From DATAMF01 sp964472565 (lineage in GTDB: Bacteria; Chloroflexota; Anaerolineae; Aggregatilineales; Aggregatilineaceae): 26,519 nt of DNA. Below the pieces are notes generated by a model, which saw only the letters and a list, made by a program, of their open reading frames with translations, made no database searches and was not told the DNA's origin. The stretch lies in NCBI GenBank assembly GCA_964472565.1, contig CAYYNB010000077.1, positions 1 through 26,519 of the forward strand. Reading direction: 5' to 3'. Positions 1 through 7,160 of the stretch are shown piece by piece (the stretch's first letter is position 1; each line of letters opens with the position of its first letter). The position numbers were made by a program, and so were the translations under genes.

Positions 1-1
1 G

Positions 2-1675
2 AATCAAGCTGCCTGGGTTGAACTCGCGCTGCTTGATACGACGGTGGATTTAAGCGCCCTGCCTCTGATCAATAACGGTAGTTTCACACCGATGCAGGCC
101 TTCCAACTGCGCACGGGATGGAATACACCTGAATGCACGACGGAGCCGCCTTCGGTACTGGCCGTCCAAAGCCCGACTGATATTCCGATTGATATTCGGG
201 TGAACGGCATTGATCTTCGTATTGATGGAACCGTTTTCCTGCGCGTAACACCCGATAACAAACTCCAGATCATCACCGGCAGCGGTACGGTGATTGTCTT
301 CAGCAAACATCCGAACCAGATCACACTGGATGCCGGAACTACTATCACTATTCCACTGGATGGATCGACCACCTGGACGGACTGGCGCATTATGTCGCAG
401 CAGGAATGGGATGGCTTTGGTGTGTTTGAAACCATTCCGGGGAATGTGTGGGTGACATATGTAAATCCAGACGTGATTACCGCTTCAGCCGTGGGCACGC
501 CAATCCCAATTGTGGTAACAGAAGACGGGCAAATCACGCCGGTGCCGCCGTTCCTGCGCACGTTCCCGGTCATTGATATGAGCACCGGCACATTGGGCGA
601 GGAAATTGAGCGCACAGCCTGGGTTCCATTCTCGGTGGGTGCAGCAACCTGCCCGAACTGGATTTTGTATCACAGCAACCGTGAGGGTGACTGGGATATC
701 TTCCGGTTGGGAGAAATGGCGGGCGCTGTTACCGATAATATCTCACAAGGCGCTGGCAGCGCGGACCTTCAGCCGTCGTATACCGTTGATGGCGAATGGG
801 TGGTTTTTGCATCAAACCGCGATATGCTGGGCGGGTGGGAAATTTATGTCGCAAAGGCCGACGGCACGGAACAGATACGGTTGACCTATAACACGGCAGC
901 GGATATTAACCCCGTGTGGGGACCGACCAACCAGATTGCGTTTGAAAGTAACCGCGATGGCAACTGGGAACTCTATGTTGTCGATGTTGCGACGGATGGT
1001 CTTCCGGTTCGCCTGACTGAAGATGATGCGAATGACATCAATGCCTTCTGGCTGCCGGACGGCGAGCATATTGCCTTCCAGAGTGATCGTGATGGGGACT
1101 GGGAAGTCTATGTTCTGAGTCTGGTTGATGGCGAAGTGACTCAACTGACCGACAACGAGACACAGGATCAAGAGCCAATCGTGTCGAATGATGGCAAGTG
1201 GATGGCCTGGCTACAACTCAGCGACTTTGGCGTGTATGATCTGTGGCTGATGAACCTGGAAAATGGTGAAACCCAGCAGTTGACCGATCTGGGCACTGAT
1301 GTCGGCGGGCCAGAGTTCGCGCCGGACAGCACATTCCTGGCTTTCCATGCCAATGTGGATGGGGATTATGATGTGTTTGCCGTTGAGATTGAAACCGGCA
1401 ATATCAAACTGCTGACGGATAACGATGCTGAAGACCGCGCACCGAGTTTCCGCTGCGGTACGAGCGACATCGTATACCATTCGGATGTGGCGGCTGATGA
1501 GGAAAATCCGGGTCAACGAGAAATCTTCCAGGTCAATCCGCTGCCGCTGGATGGCCCAATGAACAATCCGACGCGGTTGACGACAGATGTCGAGGCCGAT
1601 GATATTTATCCGCTGGGTGATCCGCGCGAAGAATTGAACAGCCGCGAAGGCTATGTTCCGAGCTTGATCCCGTAA
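2..1675 (+). CDS. TolB-like PD40 beta-propeller protein, 5'-truncated by the window edge
   Basis: The reading frame is open from the first bases of the window, so the GTG at 44 is not a convincing start and the N-terminus is missing. The first ~200 visible residues are beta-rich and contain runs such as GSGTVIVFSKHP and TLDAGTTITIPLDG, reminiscent of FecR-like or extracellular beta-sandwich modules. From about nt 655 onward there are seven related blades, each with a core like IAFxSNRDGxWExYV followed by an xxLTDN-type turn; the sixth and seventh are degenerate. These are PD40/WD40-like repeats as in TolB and DPP-IV propellers, and seven copies match one closed propeller. Family knowledge suggests a protein- or ligand-binding role outside the membrane. 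No signal peptide can be judged because the start is absent. A strong terminator follows 20 bases after the stop. The function is not known. Confidence 0.85.
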   Translation, partial: NQAAWVELALLDTTVDLSALPLINNGSFTPMQAFQLRTGWNTPECTTEPPSVLAVQSPTDIPIDIRVNGIDLRIDGTVFLRVTPDNKLQIITGSGTVIVFSKHPNQITLDAGTTITIPLDGSTTWTDWRIMSQQEWDGFGVFETIPGNVWVTYVNPDVITASAVGTPIPIVVTEDGQITPVPPFLRTFPVIDMSTGTLGEEIERTAWVPFSVGAATCPNWILYHSNREGDWDIFRLGEMAGAVTDNISQGAGSADLQPSYTVDGEWVVFASNRDMLGGWEIYVAKADGTEQIRLTYNTAADINPVWGPTNQIAFESNRDGNWELYVVDVATDGLPVRLTEDDANDINAFWLPDGEHIAFQSDRDGDWEVYVLSLVDGEVTQLTDNETQDQEPIVSNDGKWMAWLQLSDFGVYDLWLMNLENGETQQLTDLGTDVGGPEFAPDSTFLAFHANVDGDYDVFAVEIETGNIKLLTDNDAEDRAPSFRCGTSDIVYHSDVAADEENPGQREIFQVNPLPLDGPMNNPTRLTTDVEADDIYPLGDPREELNSREGYVPSLIP

Positions 1676-1694
1676 GCGTTCAGGTTAAACTGAG

Positions 1695-1730
1695 AAGAGG
1701 TCATAGAGTCAATCTCTATGACCTCTTTTT
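1695..1730 (+). terminator. Intrinsic terminator between convergent genes
   Basis: A perfect 14-bp inverted repeat (AAGAGGTCATAGAG at 1695-1708 and its complement at 1714-1727) has a 5-nt loop TCAAT and runs into a T-tract (1726-1730, then G and four more T). It ends transcription of the propeller gene. The right arm overlaps the stop codon of the convergent VanZ-family gene. On the minus strand the following T-tract is weak, so it should work mainly in the plus direction. Confidence 0.9.
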
Positions 1731-2099
1731 GTTTTGGTGGACTATAAACAACAACCCGCCGAGCCAATTCGCGGACAGGTCCAACAGCGCTACGCCGCGA
1801 TGGGGAACAAAGTATTGGGCGAATTCCAGCACAGTGCCCGATGTGAAGATCAGGATGAGCGTTAGCTGGAAGGCACGGAGCACTGGGAAATGCGGGAGGA
1901 GTGCGTTATTGAGCAAAAAGGCCCAGATCGTAAACAAAATAACATGCCCTATCGCATCGGTTATGTCGGTTCCGCCAAATGCGCCTGAGCTGTCTTCGAC
2001 TATAGAGTCTTCTCCTGGCGAAAGCATCAGAATCAAAACAATCACGATCCAGATTAAAACTGCGCTCCAGCTTAACACCCCATTTAAGCGAGATTCCAT
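1716..2099 (-). CDS. VanZ-family integral membrane protein
   Basis: A 127-residue hydrophobic protein with about four membrane segments (roughly residues 9-27, 48-66, 76-92, 106-121). It carries the VanZ-like (PF04892) signature: a conserved D-H pair (D48, H52), then E92-F-A-Q95, PHR at 99-101, and D107 and N111 in the last segment (LLDLSANWLGG). The length is typical for stand-alone VanZ-like proteins. VanZ is known for low-level teicoplanin resistance, but most family members in environmental bacteria have no known role; a cell-envelope function is an inference. An AAGGA sequence lies about 10 bases before the ATG. It is divergent from the NusG paralogue and convergent with the propeller gene, so it appears to be monocistronic. 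Confidence 0.8.
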   Translation of the reverse strand: MESRLNGVLSWSAVLIWIVIVLILMLSPGEDSIVEDSSGAFGGTDITDAIGHVILFTIWAFLLNNALLPHFPVLRAFQLTLILIFTSGTVLEFAQYFVPHRGVALLDLSANWLGGLLFIVHQNKKRS

Positions 2100-2157
2100 C
2101 TACTTTTATTCCTTCTATGAACAAATAAGCCAGGAATTTTAACAACTTTTTCTAGGA

Positions 2158-2186
2158 TTGAGCGCCAGAAAGGGATAAGATAGAAA
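2158..2186 (+). promoter_or_regulatory. Weak candidate sigma70-type promoter for the nusG-pse operon
   Basis: TTGAGC at 2158-2163 and TAGAAA at 2181-2186 are separated by 17 bp. Each matches the consensus at 4 of 6 positions. This is the best pair seen in the A+T-rich stretch between the VanZ-family gene and the NusG paralogue. It would give a leader of about 50 nt. The evidence is weak and other promoters are possible. Confidence 0.3.
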
Positions 2187-2244
2187 ATGGGAAGAGAGTA
2201 AAATCAACGGAGCCTCGATAAGAAGGGGAGGAAAACAGAAGGTT

Positions 2245-2757
2245 ATGGGGAATCCGGCATGGCATGTTTTACACAGCAAACCACACAAAGAAAACCAACT
2301 GAATGCCTATTTACAGGCACAAGGACATGAAGTTTTTTATCCTACCCTCAAAGTCCAACCTGTTAATCCGCGCTCATCTAAAATTCGCCCGTATTTTCCA
2401 GGGTATATGTTTATCCATGTGGATATTGATGAAGTGGGCATCTCAGCTTTGCAATGGGTTCCAGGCGCTAACCGGTTGGTGGCATTCGACGGGTGTCCGG
2501 CGACAATACCGGAACATGTGATTAGGGAACTGAAAAGCCGGATTGCTAAAATTGAAGCGGCGGGCGGATTAGCTCTGGAAGGACTCAAACGTGGGGATGT
2601 CGTTGAGATCATTAACGGACCGTTCGCCGGGTATGAAGCGATCTTCGACATGCGGCTGTCGGGAAATGAGCGAGTGCAAGTTCTACTCGATATTCTGGGG
2701 CGGCAGGTCAGGGTGAAAGTACTGACGGGAAGCATCGAGAAGAAACGAAGTAAATAG
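2245..2757 (+). CDS. Specialised NusG paralogue (RfaH/UpxY/LoaP-like transcription elongation factor)
   Basis: A 170-residue protein with the two-domain NusG layout. The NGN domain (about residues 5-100) opens with WHVLHSKPHKENQLNAYL and has the family hallmark PYFPGYMFIHVD at 49-60. A C-terminal KOW domain (about 115-145) has LKRGDVVEIINGPFAGYEA. The protein lacks the usual secE-nusG-rplK context of housekeeping NusG and instead heads a polysaccharide-precursor operon, as RfaH, UpxY and LoaP paralogues do. Its likely role is to bind RNA polymerase early in this transcript and suppress termination. The ATG at 2245 has an AGAAGG just upstream. A strong intrinsic terminator lies between this gene and pseB, which fits processive antitermination. 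The specific recruitment sequence (ops-like or a leader hairpin) was not identified. Confidence 0.88.
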   Translation: MGNPAWHVLHSKPHKENQLNAYLQAQGHEVFYPTLKVQPVNPRSSKIRPYFPGYMFIHVDIDEVGISALQWVPGANRLVAFDGCPATIPEHVIRELKSRIAKIEAAGGLALEGLKRGDVVEIINGPFAGYEAIFDMRLSGNERVQVLLDILGRQVRVKVLTGSIEKKRSK

Positions 2758-2788
2758 CCCTGTTGTATCTGAACGGGCGCTGTTATAG

Positions 2789-2823
2789 TAATGCCATGCG
2801 GATCAACGTATGGCATTATTTTT
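2789..2823 (+). terminator. Intrinsic terminator between the nusG paralogue and pseB
   Basis: Arms TAATGCCATGCG (2789-2800) and CGTATGGCATTA (2807-2818) form a 12-bp stem with one G-U pair and a 6-nt loop GATCAA, directly followed by TTTTT (2819-2823). Only 20 bases separate the T-tract from the pseB ATG, and they are mostly ribosome-binding site. It is placed to cut the operon after its first gene unless it is overridden. Confidence 0.88.
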
Positions 2824-2843
2824 CGGGTGCAGGATAAAAACAT

Positions 2844-3821
2844 ATGGACTGGACTAATCAGGTTGTCTTAGTCACCGGGGGCACCGGATCGTTTGGGAAA
2901 AAGTTCATTGAGATTATGCTCAAGGACTATCACCCCAAAAAGCTGATCGTCTTCAGCCGGGATGAATTGAAACAACACGAGATGCGAACTGGCGGCTATG
3001 ATCACCCCAGTCTGCGCTATTTTATCGGGGATGTGCGCGACGCGGACCGAATGCACCGCGCGATGGCGGGTGTAAGTATTGTCGTGCATGCAGCGGCGCT
3101 CAAACAGGTGCCTGCATGCGAATATAACCCGATGGAAGCGATTATGACGAACGTGATGGGAGCAAAAAACGTCATCGATGCGGCGCTGGATACAGGCGTC
3201 GAAAAAGTGATGGCGCTGAGCACCGATAAGGCTGTGAATCCGGTGAACCTGTATGGGGCGACCAAACTCGCAGCGGAAAAGCTGTTTGTGCAGAGCAATG
3301 CGTATTCCGGCAAGTCGGGCACGCGGTTTAGCTGTGTGCGGTATGGAAATGTGTTGGGCAGCCGGGGCAGCGTGGTCCCGCTGTTTTTGCAGCAACGACA
3401 GAGTGGTCAAATTACCATTACAGATCGCCGCATGACACGATTCTGGATCACGCTGGAACAAGGCGTGCGGTTTGTGATCAAAGGGATTGAGCGGATGCGC
3501 GGCGGCGAGGTTTTTGTGCCGAAAATCCCCAGCATGAACATTATGGACCTGGCGGCGGCGATTGCGCCTGAGTGCGGGGTCAACGAGATCGGGATTCGTC
3601 CGGGCGAGAAGCTGCATGAAGTGCTGGTATCGGAAGATGAAGCACGCCATACGCTCGAATTTGAGGATATGTTCGTGGTGCAGCCAGTCCATCCCTGGTG
3701 GACGGTGGGAAGTTGGGAAAACGGCAAAACGCTGCCCGAAGATTACCATTACAGCAGCCATAATAACACGGATTGGCTGTCGGTGGAGCGTATCCAACAG
3801 ATGGTCGAGGAGCTGACGTGA
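2844..3821 (+). CDS. pseB: UDP-N-acetylglucosamine 4,6-dehydratase (5-inverting)
   Basis: A 325-residue extended SDR-family enzyme that performs the first step of pseudaminic acid synthesis: it converts UDP-GlcNAc to UDP-2-acetamido-2,6-dideoxy-L-arabino-hexos-4-ulose using bound NADP. The nucleotide-binding loop TGGTGSFG is at residues 11-18. The catalytic region STDKAVNPVNLYGATK places D128, K129, Y137 and K141 as the FlaA1/PseB-type active-site residues. Short soluble length and no membrane segments distinguish it from the large membrane-bound CapD/FlaA1-type dehydratases. An AGGA lies 9 bases before the ATG. Its stop overlaps the pseC start. The neighbouring pseC, F, G/H and I support PseB over a capsule-type dehydratase. 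Confidence 0.93.
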   Translation: MDWTNQVVLVTGGTGSFGKKFIEIMLKDYHPKKLIVFSRDELKQHEMRTGGYDHPSLRYFIGDVRDADRMHRAMAGVSIVVHAAALKQVPACEYNPMEAIMTNVMGAKNVIDAALDTGVEKVMALSTDKAVNPVNLYGATKLAAEKLFVQSNAYSGKSGTRFSCVRYGNVLGSRGSVVPLFLQQRQSGQITITDRRMTRFWITLEQGVRFVIKGIERMRGGEVFVPKIPSMNIMDLAAAIAPECGVNEIGIRPGEKLHEVLVSEDEARHTLEFEDMFVVQPVHPWWTVGSWENGKTLPEDYHYSSHNNTDWLSVERIQQMVEELT

Positions 3822-4957
3822 GCCGATCAACGATGCTGCCGTATGGCCGCCAGTGGATTGACGACGAGGATATTCAGGCAGTGGTGGATGTCTTACAGTC
3901 GGATTGGCTGACGACAGGGCCAAAAGTCGATGAGTTTGAACGCACATTTGCCGAGACAGTCGGCGCGGCGTATGCGGTGGCAGTCAGCAACGGCACAGCG
4001 GCGCTGCACGCGGCGATGTATGCGCTGGGGATTGGGCCGGGCGATGAAGTGATTGTTACGCCGATGACGTTCGCGGCGAGCGCAAACTGTGTTTTGTACC
4101 AGGGCGGTACCCCCGTGTTCGCGGATGTCGAAGCGGATACGCTGCTGATTGATCCGGCAAAGGTCGAGGCAAAAATTACCCCGCGCACAAAAGCGATTGT
4201 GGCGGTGGATTATGCGGGGCAGCCGTGTGATTATGACGCGCTGCGCCAAATTGCCGAAAAACATGGCCTCGCGCTGGTCGATGATGCGTGTCATGCGGTG
4301 GGCGGCACGTATCATGGAAAACCCGTCGGAACGTTGGCCGATCTGAATACCTTCAGCTTTCATCCGGTGAAACATCTGACTACGGGCGAAGGCGGCATGA
4401 TCACCACAGACCGCGCAGAATATGCGCAGCGGATGCGCGTGTTTCGTAATCATGGGATTACCAGCGATCACCGCCAGCGCGCGCAGGCGGGAGGATTTTT
4501 CTATGAGATGGTAGACCTCGGCTATAACTACCGGATCACCGATATTCAATGCGCGTTGGGAATCAGCCAACTGCGCAAACTGAGGACCTCGGTGCAAAAA
4601 CGGCAGCAGATCGCGGCGATGTATGATCAGGCACTCGCGGACCTGGATTATGTCCAACCGCTGGCGGTGCGGCCCGGTGTCGAGCATGCGTATCACCTGT
4701 ATATGGTGCAGTTTGATCTTGAAACATCGGCGCGGGCGGAGATTTACGGAAAGCTTCGAGCAGAAAATATTGGCGTAAATGTGCATTATATTCCGGTGCA
4801 TCTGCATCCCTATTACCGTGAACACCTGGGAACCGGGCCGGGGTTGTGCCCGGTGGCCGAAGCAGCGTATGAACGACTAATTACGCTGCCGATGTTCCCA
4901 CAGATGACGGAAGAGGATGTTGATGATGTGGTGACGGCGATCCGAGGACTGGGGTAA
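3818..4957 (+). CDS. pseC: UDP-4-amino-4,6-dideoxy-N-acetyl-beta-L-altrosamine transaminase
   Basis: A PLP-dependent DegT/DnrJ/EryC1/StrS-family aminotransferase that transfers an amino group from glutamate to C4 of the PseB product. I choose the GTG at 3818, which overlaps the pseB stop as GTGA and has GAGGAG at 3807-3812, five bases upstream. The longer frame from 3773 lies inside pseB and is unlikely. With this start the protein has 379 residues. The cofactor lysine is K185 in the stretch SFHPVKHLTTGEGG, and the ring-binding aspartate is D156 in LVDDACHA. The GHPVK-like motif and the partners in the operon point to PseC over other sugar aminotransferases. Confidence 0.92.
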   Translation: MSRSTMLPYGRQWIDDEDIQAVVDVLQSDWLTTGPKVDEFERTFAETVGAAYAVAVSNGTAALHAAMYALGIGPGDEVIVTPMTFAASANCVLYQGGTPVFADVEADTLLIDPAKVEAKITPRTKAIVAVDYAGQPCDYDALRQIAEKHGLALVDDACHAVGGTYHGKPVGTLADLNTFSFHPVKHLTTGEGGMITTDRAEYAQRMRVFRNHGITSDHRQRAQAGGFFYEMVDLGYNYRITDIQCALGISQLRKLRTSVQKRQQIAAMYDQALADLDYVQPLAVRPGVEHAYHLYMVQFDLETSARAEIYGKLRAENIGVNVHYIPVHLHPYYREHLGTGPGLCPVAEAAYERLITLPMFPQMTEEDVDDVVTAIRGLG

Positions 4958-4959
4958 CG

Positions 4960-5682
4960 ATGACCGTTGTGGGAATTATCCAGGCGCGGATGGGCAGCAC
5001 GCGGCTTCCCGGTAAGGTGCTCCAGCCTATTCTGGATAAGCCGGTGTTGTGGTGGGGTGTGTATCGACTGAAAAAGGCGCGATTGATCGATCAGATTGTG
5101 ATCGCCACGACGGAACTACCACAAGATGATGTGCTGGTTGAACTGTGCGAGGCGGAACACTGGCGGTATGCACGCGGCAGCGAAAACGATGTGCTGGATC
5201 GATACTACCAGGCGGCGCGGGACTTCGCGGCGGATGTGGTGGTGCGGATCACGTCGGACTGCCCGCTGATCGATCCGGGGGTGACGGATTATACGATTGC
5301 AGCGTATCTGAGCGCCGCGCCGACGGTGGATTATGTGAATAACCTGAATCCGCGCACGTATCCGCGCGGGCTGGATACGGAAGTGTTCAGTTTTGCGGCG
5401 CTGGAACGCGCCCACCGTGAGGATCATTCAGGCTGGCGAGAGCATGTGACACCGTATATTCACCAGCAGCCAGCCCTGTTCCGCCTGGGAGCGGTTGCGA
5501 ATCCGGTGGACTATGCGCGGTATCGCTGGACGGTGGATACACCGGAAGACCTGGAACTGGTGCGGACGATTTATCAACATTTTGGACATGGCGATTTTAG
5601 CTGGCAAGATGCGCTAAAAGCGGTAGAGGAGCATCCAGCTTGGGCGGACATCAACCGGGATATTCAGCAAAAGGCGATCTGA
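4960..5682 (+). CDS. pseF: Pseudaminic acid cytidylyltransferase (SpsF/PseF-type)
   Basis: A 240-residue nucleotidyltransferase of the CMP-sugar synthetase fold (cytidylyltransferase family, SpsF-like). The CTP-binding signature IIQARMGSTRLPGK is at residues 6-19, and conserved acidic and arginine residues follow in VVVRITSDCPLIDP. In this operon it should activate pseudaminic acid with CTP to CMP-pseudaminic acid, the last cytoplasmic step. The start ATG lies two bases after the pseC stop, consistent with translational coupling. The last 43 bases overlap the frame of the next gene if that uses its upstream TTG start. By sequence alone it could act on another nonulosonic acid; the operon decides for Pse. 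Confidence 0.88.
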   Translation: MTVVGIIQARMGSTRLPGKVLQPILDKPVLWWGVYRLKKARLIDQIVIATTELPQDDVLVELCEAEHWRYARGSENDVLDRYYQAARDFAADVVVRITSDCPLIDPGVTDYTIAAYLSAAPTVDYVNNLNPRTYPRGLDTEVFSFAALERAHREDHSGWREHVTPYIHQQPALFRLGAVANPVDYARYRWTVDTPEDLELVRTIYQHFGHGDFSWQDALKAVEEHPAWADINRDIQQKAI

Positions 5683-7160
5683 CAGGGCATTACCTGACGA
5701 TCCGGGCCGATGCGACAGTGCAGATGGGCAGCGGGCATATTATGCGGTGCCTGGCGCTGGCGCAGGCATGGCGGGCGCGCGGTGGAGAAGTCACCTTTTT
5801 GAGTGCCTGTGAAAATGCCGGGCTGCGCCAGCGAATCGAGCAGGCGGGCTGCGCTTTTGTGGCAATTCCAAGGCCTTATCCTGATCCTGGTGATTTAAGC
5901 ACGACACTCGACTTTCTAGCGAAACAGTCTCAGCCGCAGTGGATGGTGCTGGACGGGTATCATTTTACGCCCGATTATCAGGCGATGCTTCGAGGGGCGC
6001 GGCTGCTGGTTATGGATGATATGGCGGCGCTGGAACGGTATCATGCGGATATTATGCTCAACCAGAACAGCCATGCTCCACACCTGAGCTACCATACGGG
6101 ACCGGATACGCTACTGCTGCTGGGAACACGGTATGCGCTACTGAGAGAAGAATTCAGCACCGTGTCGCCACGCGAACCCGAGTCTACCGCACGAAAGGTG
6201 CTGGTGACATTGGGAGGGAGCGACCCGGATAATGCCACGCTCAAAGTGATTCGGGCGCTGCGCCAATTGGCTGATATTGAGGCGAAGGTTGTGATCGGCC
6301 CGGCGAATCCGCACGCGGAGCGCTTGCGGCAAGCGGCGGATGGATCGACGGTTGAACTGCTGTACAACGTGACGCGGATGCCAGAACTGATGGCGTGGGC
6401 GGATGTGGCTGTGACGGCCAGCGGGAGCACGTGCTGGGAACTGTTGTATATGGGACTGCCGAGCGCGGTGATCGTTCTGGCGGAGAACCAGGAACCGATT
6501 GCCCGTGATTTGAGCGAACGAGGTGCGGTGATCAACCTGGGATGGCAGCACGACCTGAACGACGAACAGATCGGCGCGGCGCTGTGTTCGCTGATCGGGG
6601 ATGCGGCGCGACGAAAGCAGATGGCGGCATGTGGGCGGGCGCTGGTGGATGGTCGGGGGGCGGAACGGGTGATCTGGGCAATGCAAACGGCGGAAATTGA
6701 TCTGCGCCCGGCGCAGGAAAGCGACTGCCGGATGATCTGGGAATGGGCGAATGATCCCGGCACGCGAGCGAACTCGTTTGCCAGCGATCCCATTCCCTGG
6801 GAGACACATGTCCGGTGGTTTGAAAACCAATTACGAGATGCGACCAAGATGCTGATGATCGCGTCGCAGGGTGAACGCGGGGCGATAGGGCAAGTGCGGT
6901 TTGCCATTGATGCGCCGGAGGCTACTATTTCGGTGGCGGTGGACAGCCGGTGGCGCGGGCAGGGATATGGGAGCAAACTGATTTTTCGCGCGTCGCAGCG
7001 GGTATTCCAGACAACGCCGGTCCAATTGATTTATGCTTATATTAAAACAGACAATTCTGCATCGCGGCGGGTGTTCGCACAGGCTGGATATGTGGATCAG
7101 GATGAAACAACAGTCGCAGGACATCCTGCCCGGATTATGACATTGGCGAGGGAACTATGA
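5640..7160 (+). CDS. pseG: Fused PseG hydrolase and PseH-like N-acetyltransferase
   Basis: One frame joins two pathway steps. Residues ~18-345 are PseG, the hydrolase that removes UDP from UDP-2,4-diacetamido-2,4,6-trideoxy-beta-L-altropyranose; it is a GT-B-fold enzyme with the N-terminal signature IRADATVQMGSGHIMRC (H33, equivalent to catalytic H17 of the Campylobacter enzyme) and AENQ near 281-284. Residues ~352-506 are a GNAT domain starting IDLRPAQESD, with acetyl-CoA loop RGQGYGSKL at 439-447, matching PseH, which acetylates the 4-amino group one step earlier. No ATG or GTG lies where PseG should begin. TTG at 5640 has GAGGAG eight bases upstream (5626-5631), while CTG at 5694 would give the family-like N-terminus TIRADA. 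The true start is unresolved between the two. It overlaps pseI by 4 bases. Confidence 0.9.
   Translation: MGGHQPGYSAKGDLTGHYLTIRADATVQMGSGHIMRCLALAQAWRARGGEVTFLSACENAGLRQRIEQAGCAFVAIPRPYPDPGDLSTTLDFLAKQSQPQWMVLDGYHFTPDYQAMLRGARLLVMDDMAALERYHADIMLNQNSHAPHLSYHTGPDTLLLLGTRYALLREEFSTVSPREPESTARKVLVTLGGSDPDNATLKVIRALRQLADIEAKVVIGPANPHAERLRQAADGSTVELLYNVTRMPELMAWADVAVTASGSTCWELLYMGLPSAVIVLAENQEPIARDLSERGAVINLGWQHDLNDEQIGAALCSLIGDAARRKQMAACGRALVDGRGAERVIWAMQTAEIDLRPAQESDCRMIWEWANDPGTRANSFASDPIPWETHVRWFENQLRDATKMLMIASQGERGAIGQVRFAIDAPEATISVAVDSRWRGQGYGSKLIFRASQRVFQTTPVQLIYAYIKTDNSASRRVFAQAGYVDQDETTVAGHPARIMTLAREL

Noticed and set aside
2868..4825. Long antisense frames opposite pseB and pseC (359 and 310 codons)
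   Set aside because: They are rich in His and Arg, lack motifs, and mirror the well-supported pse genes.
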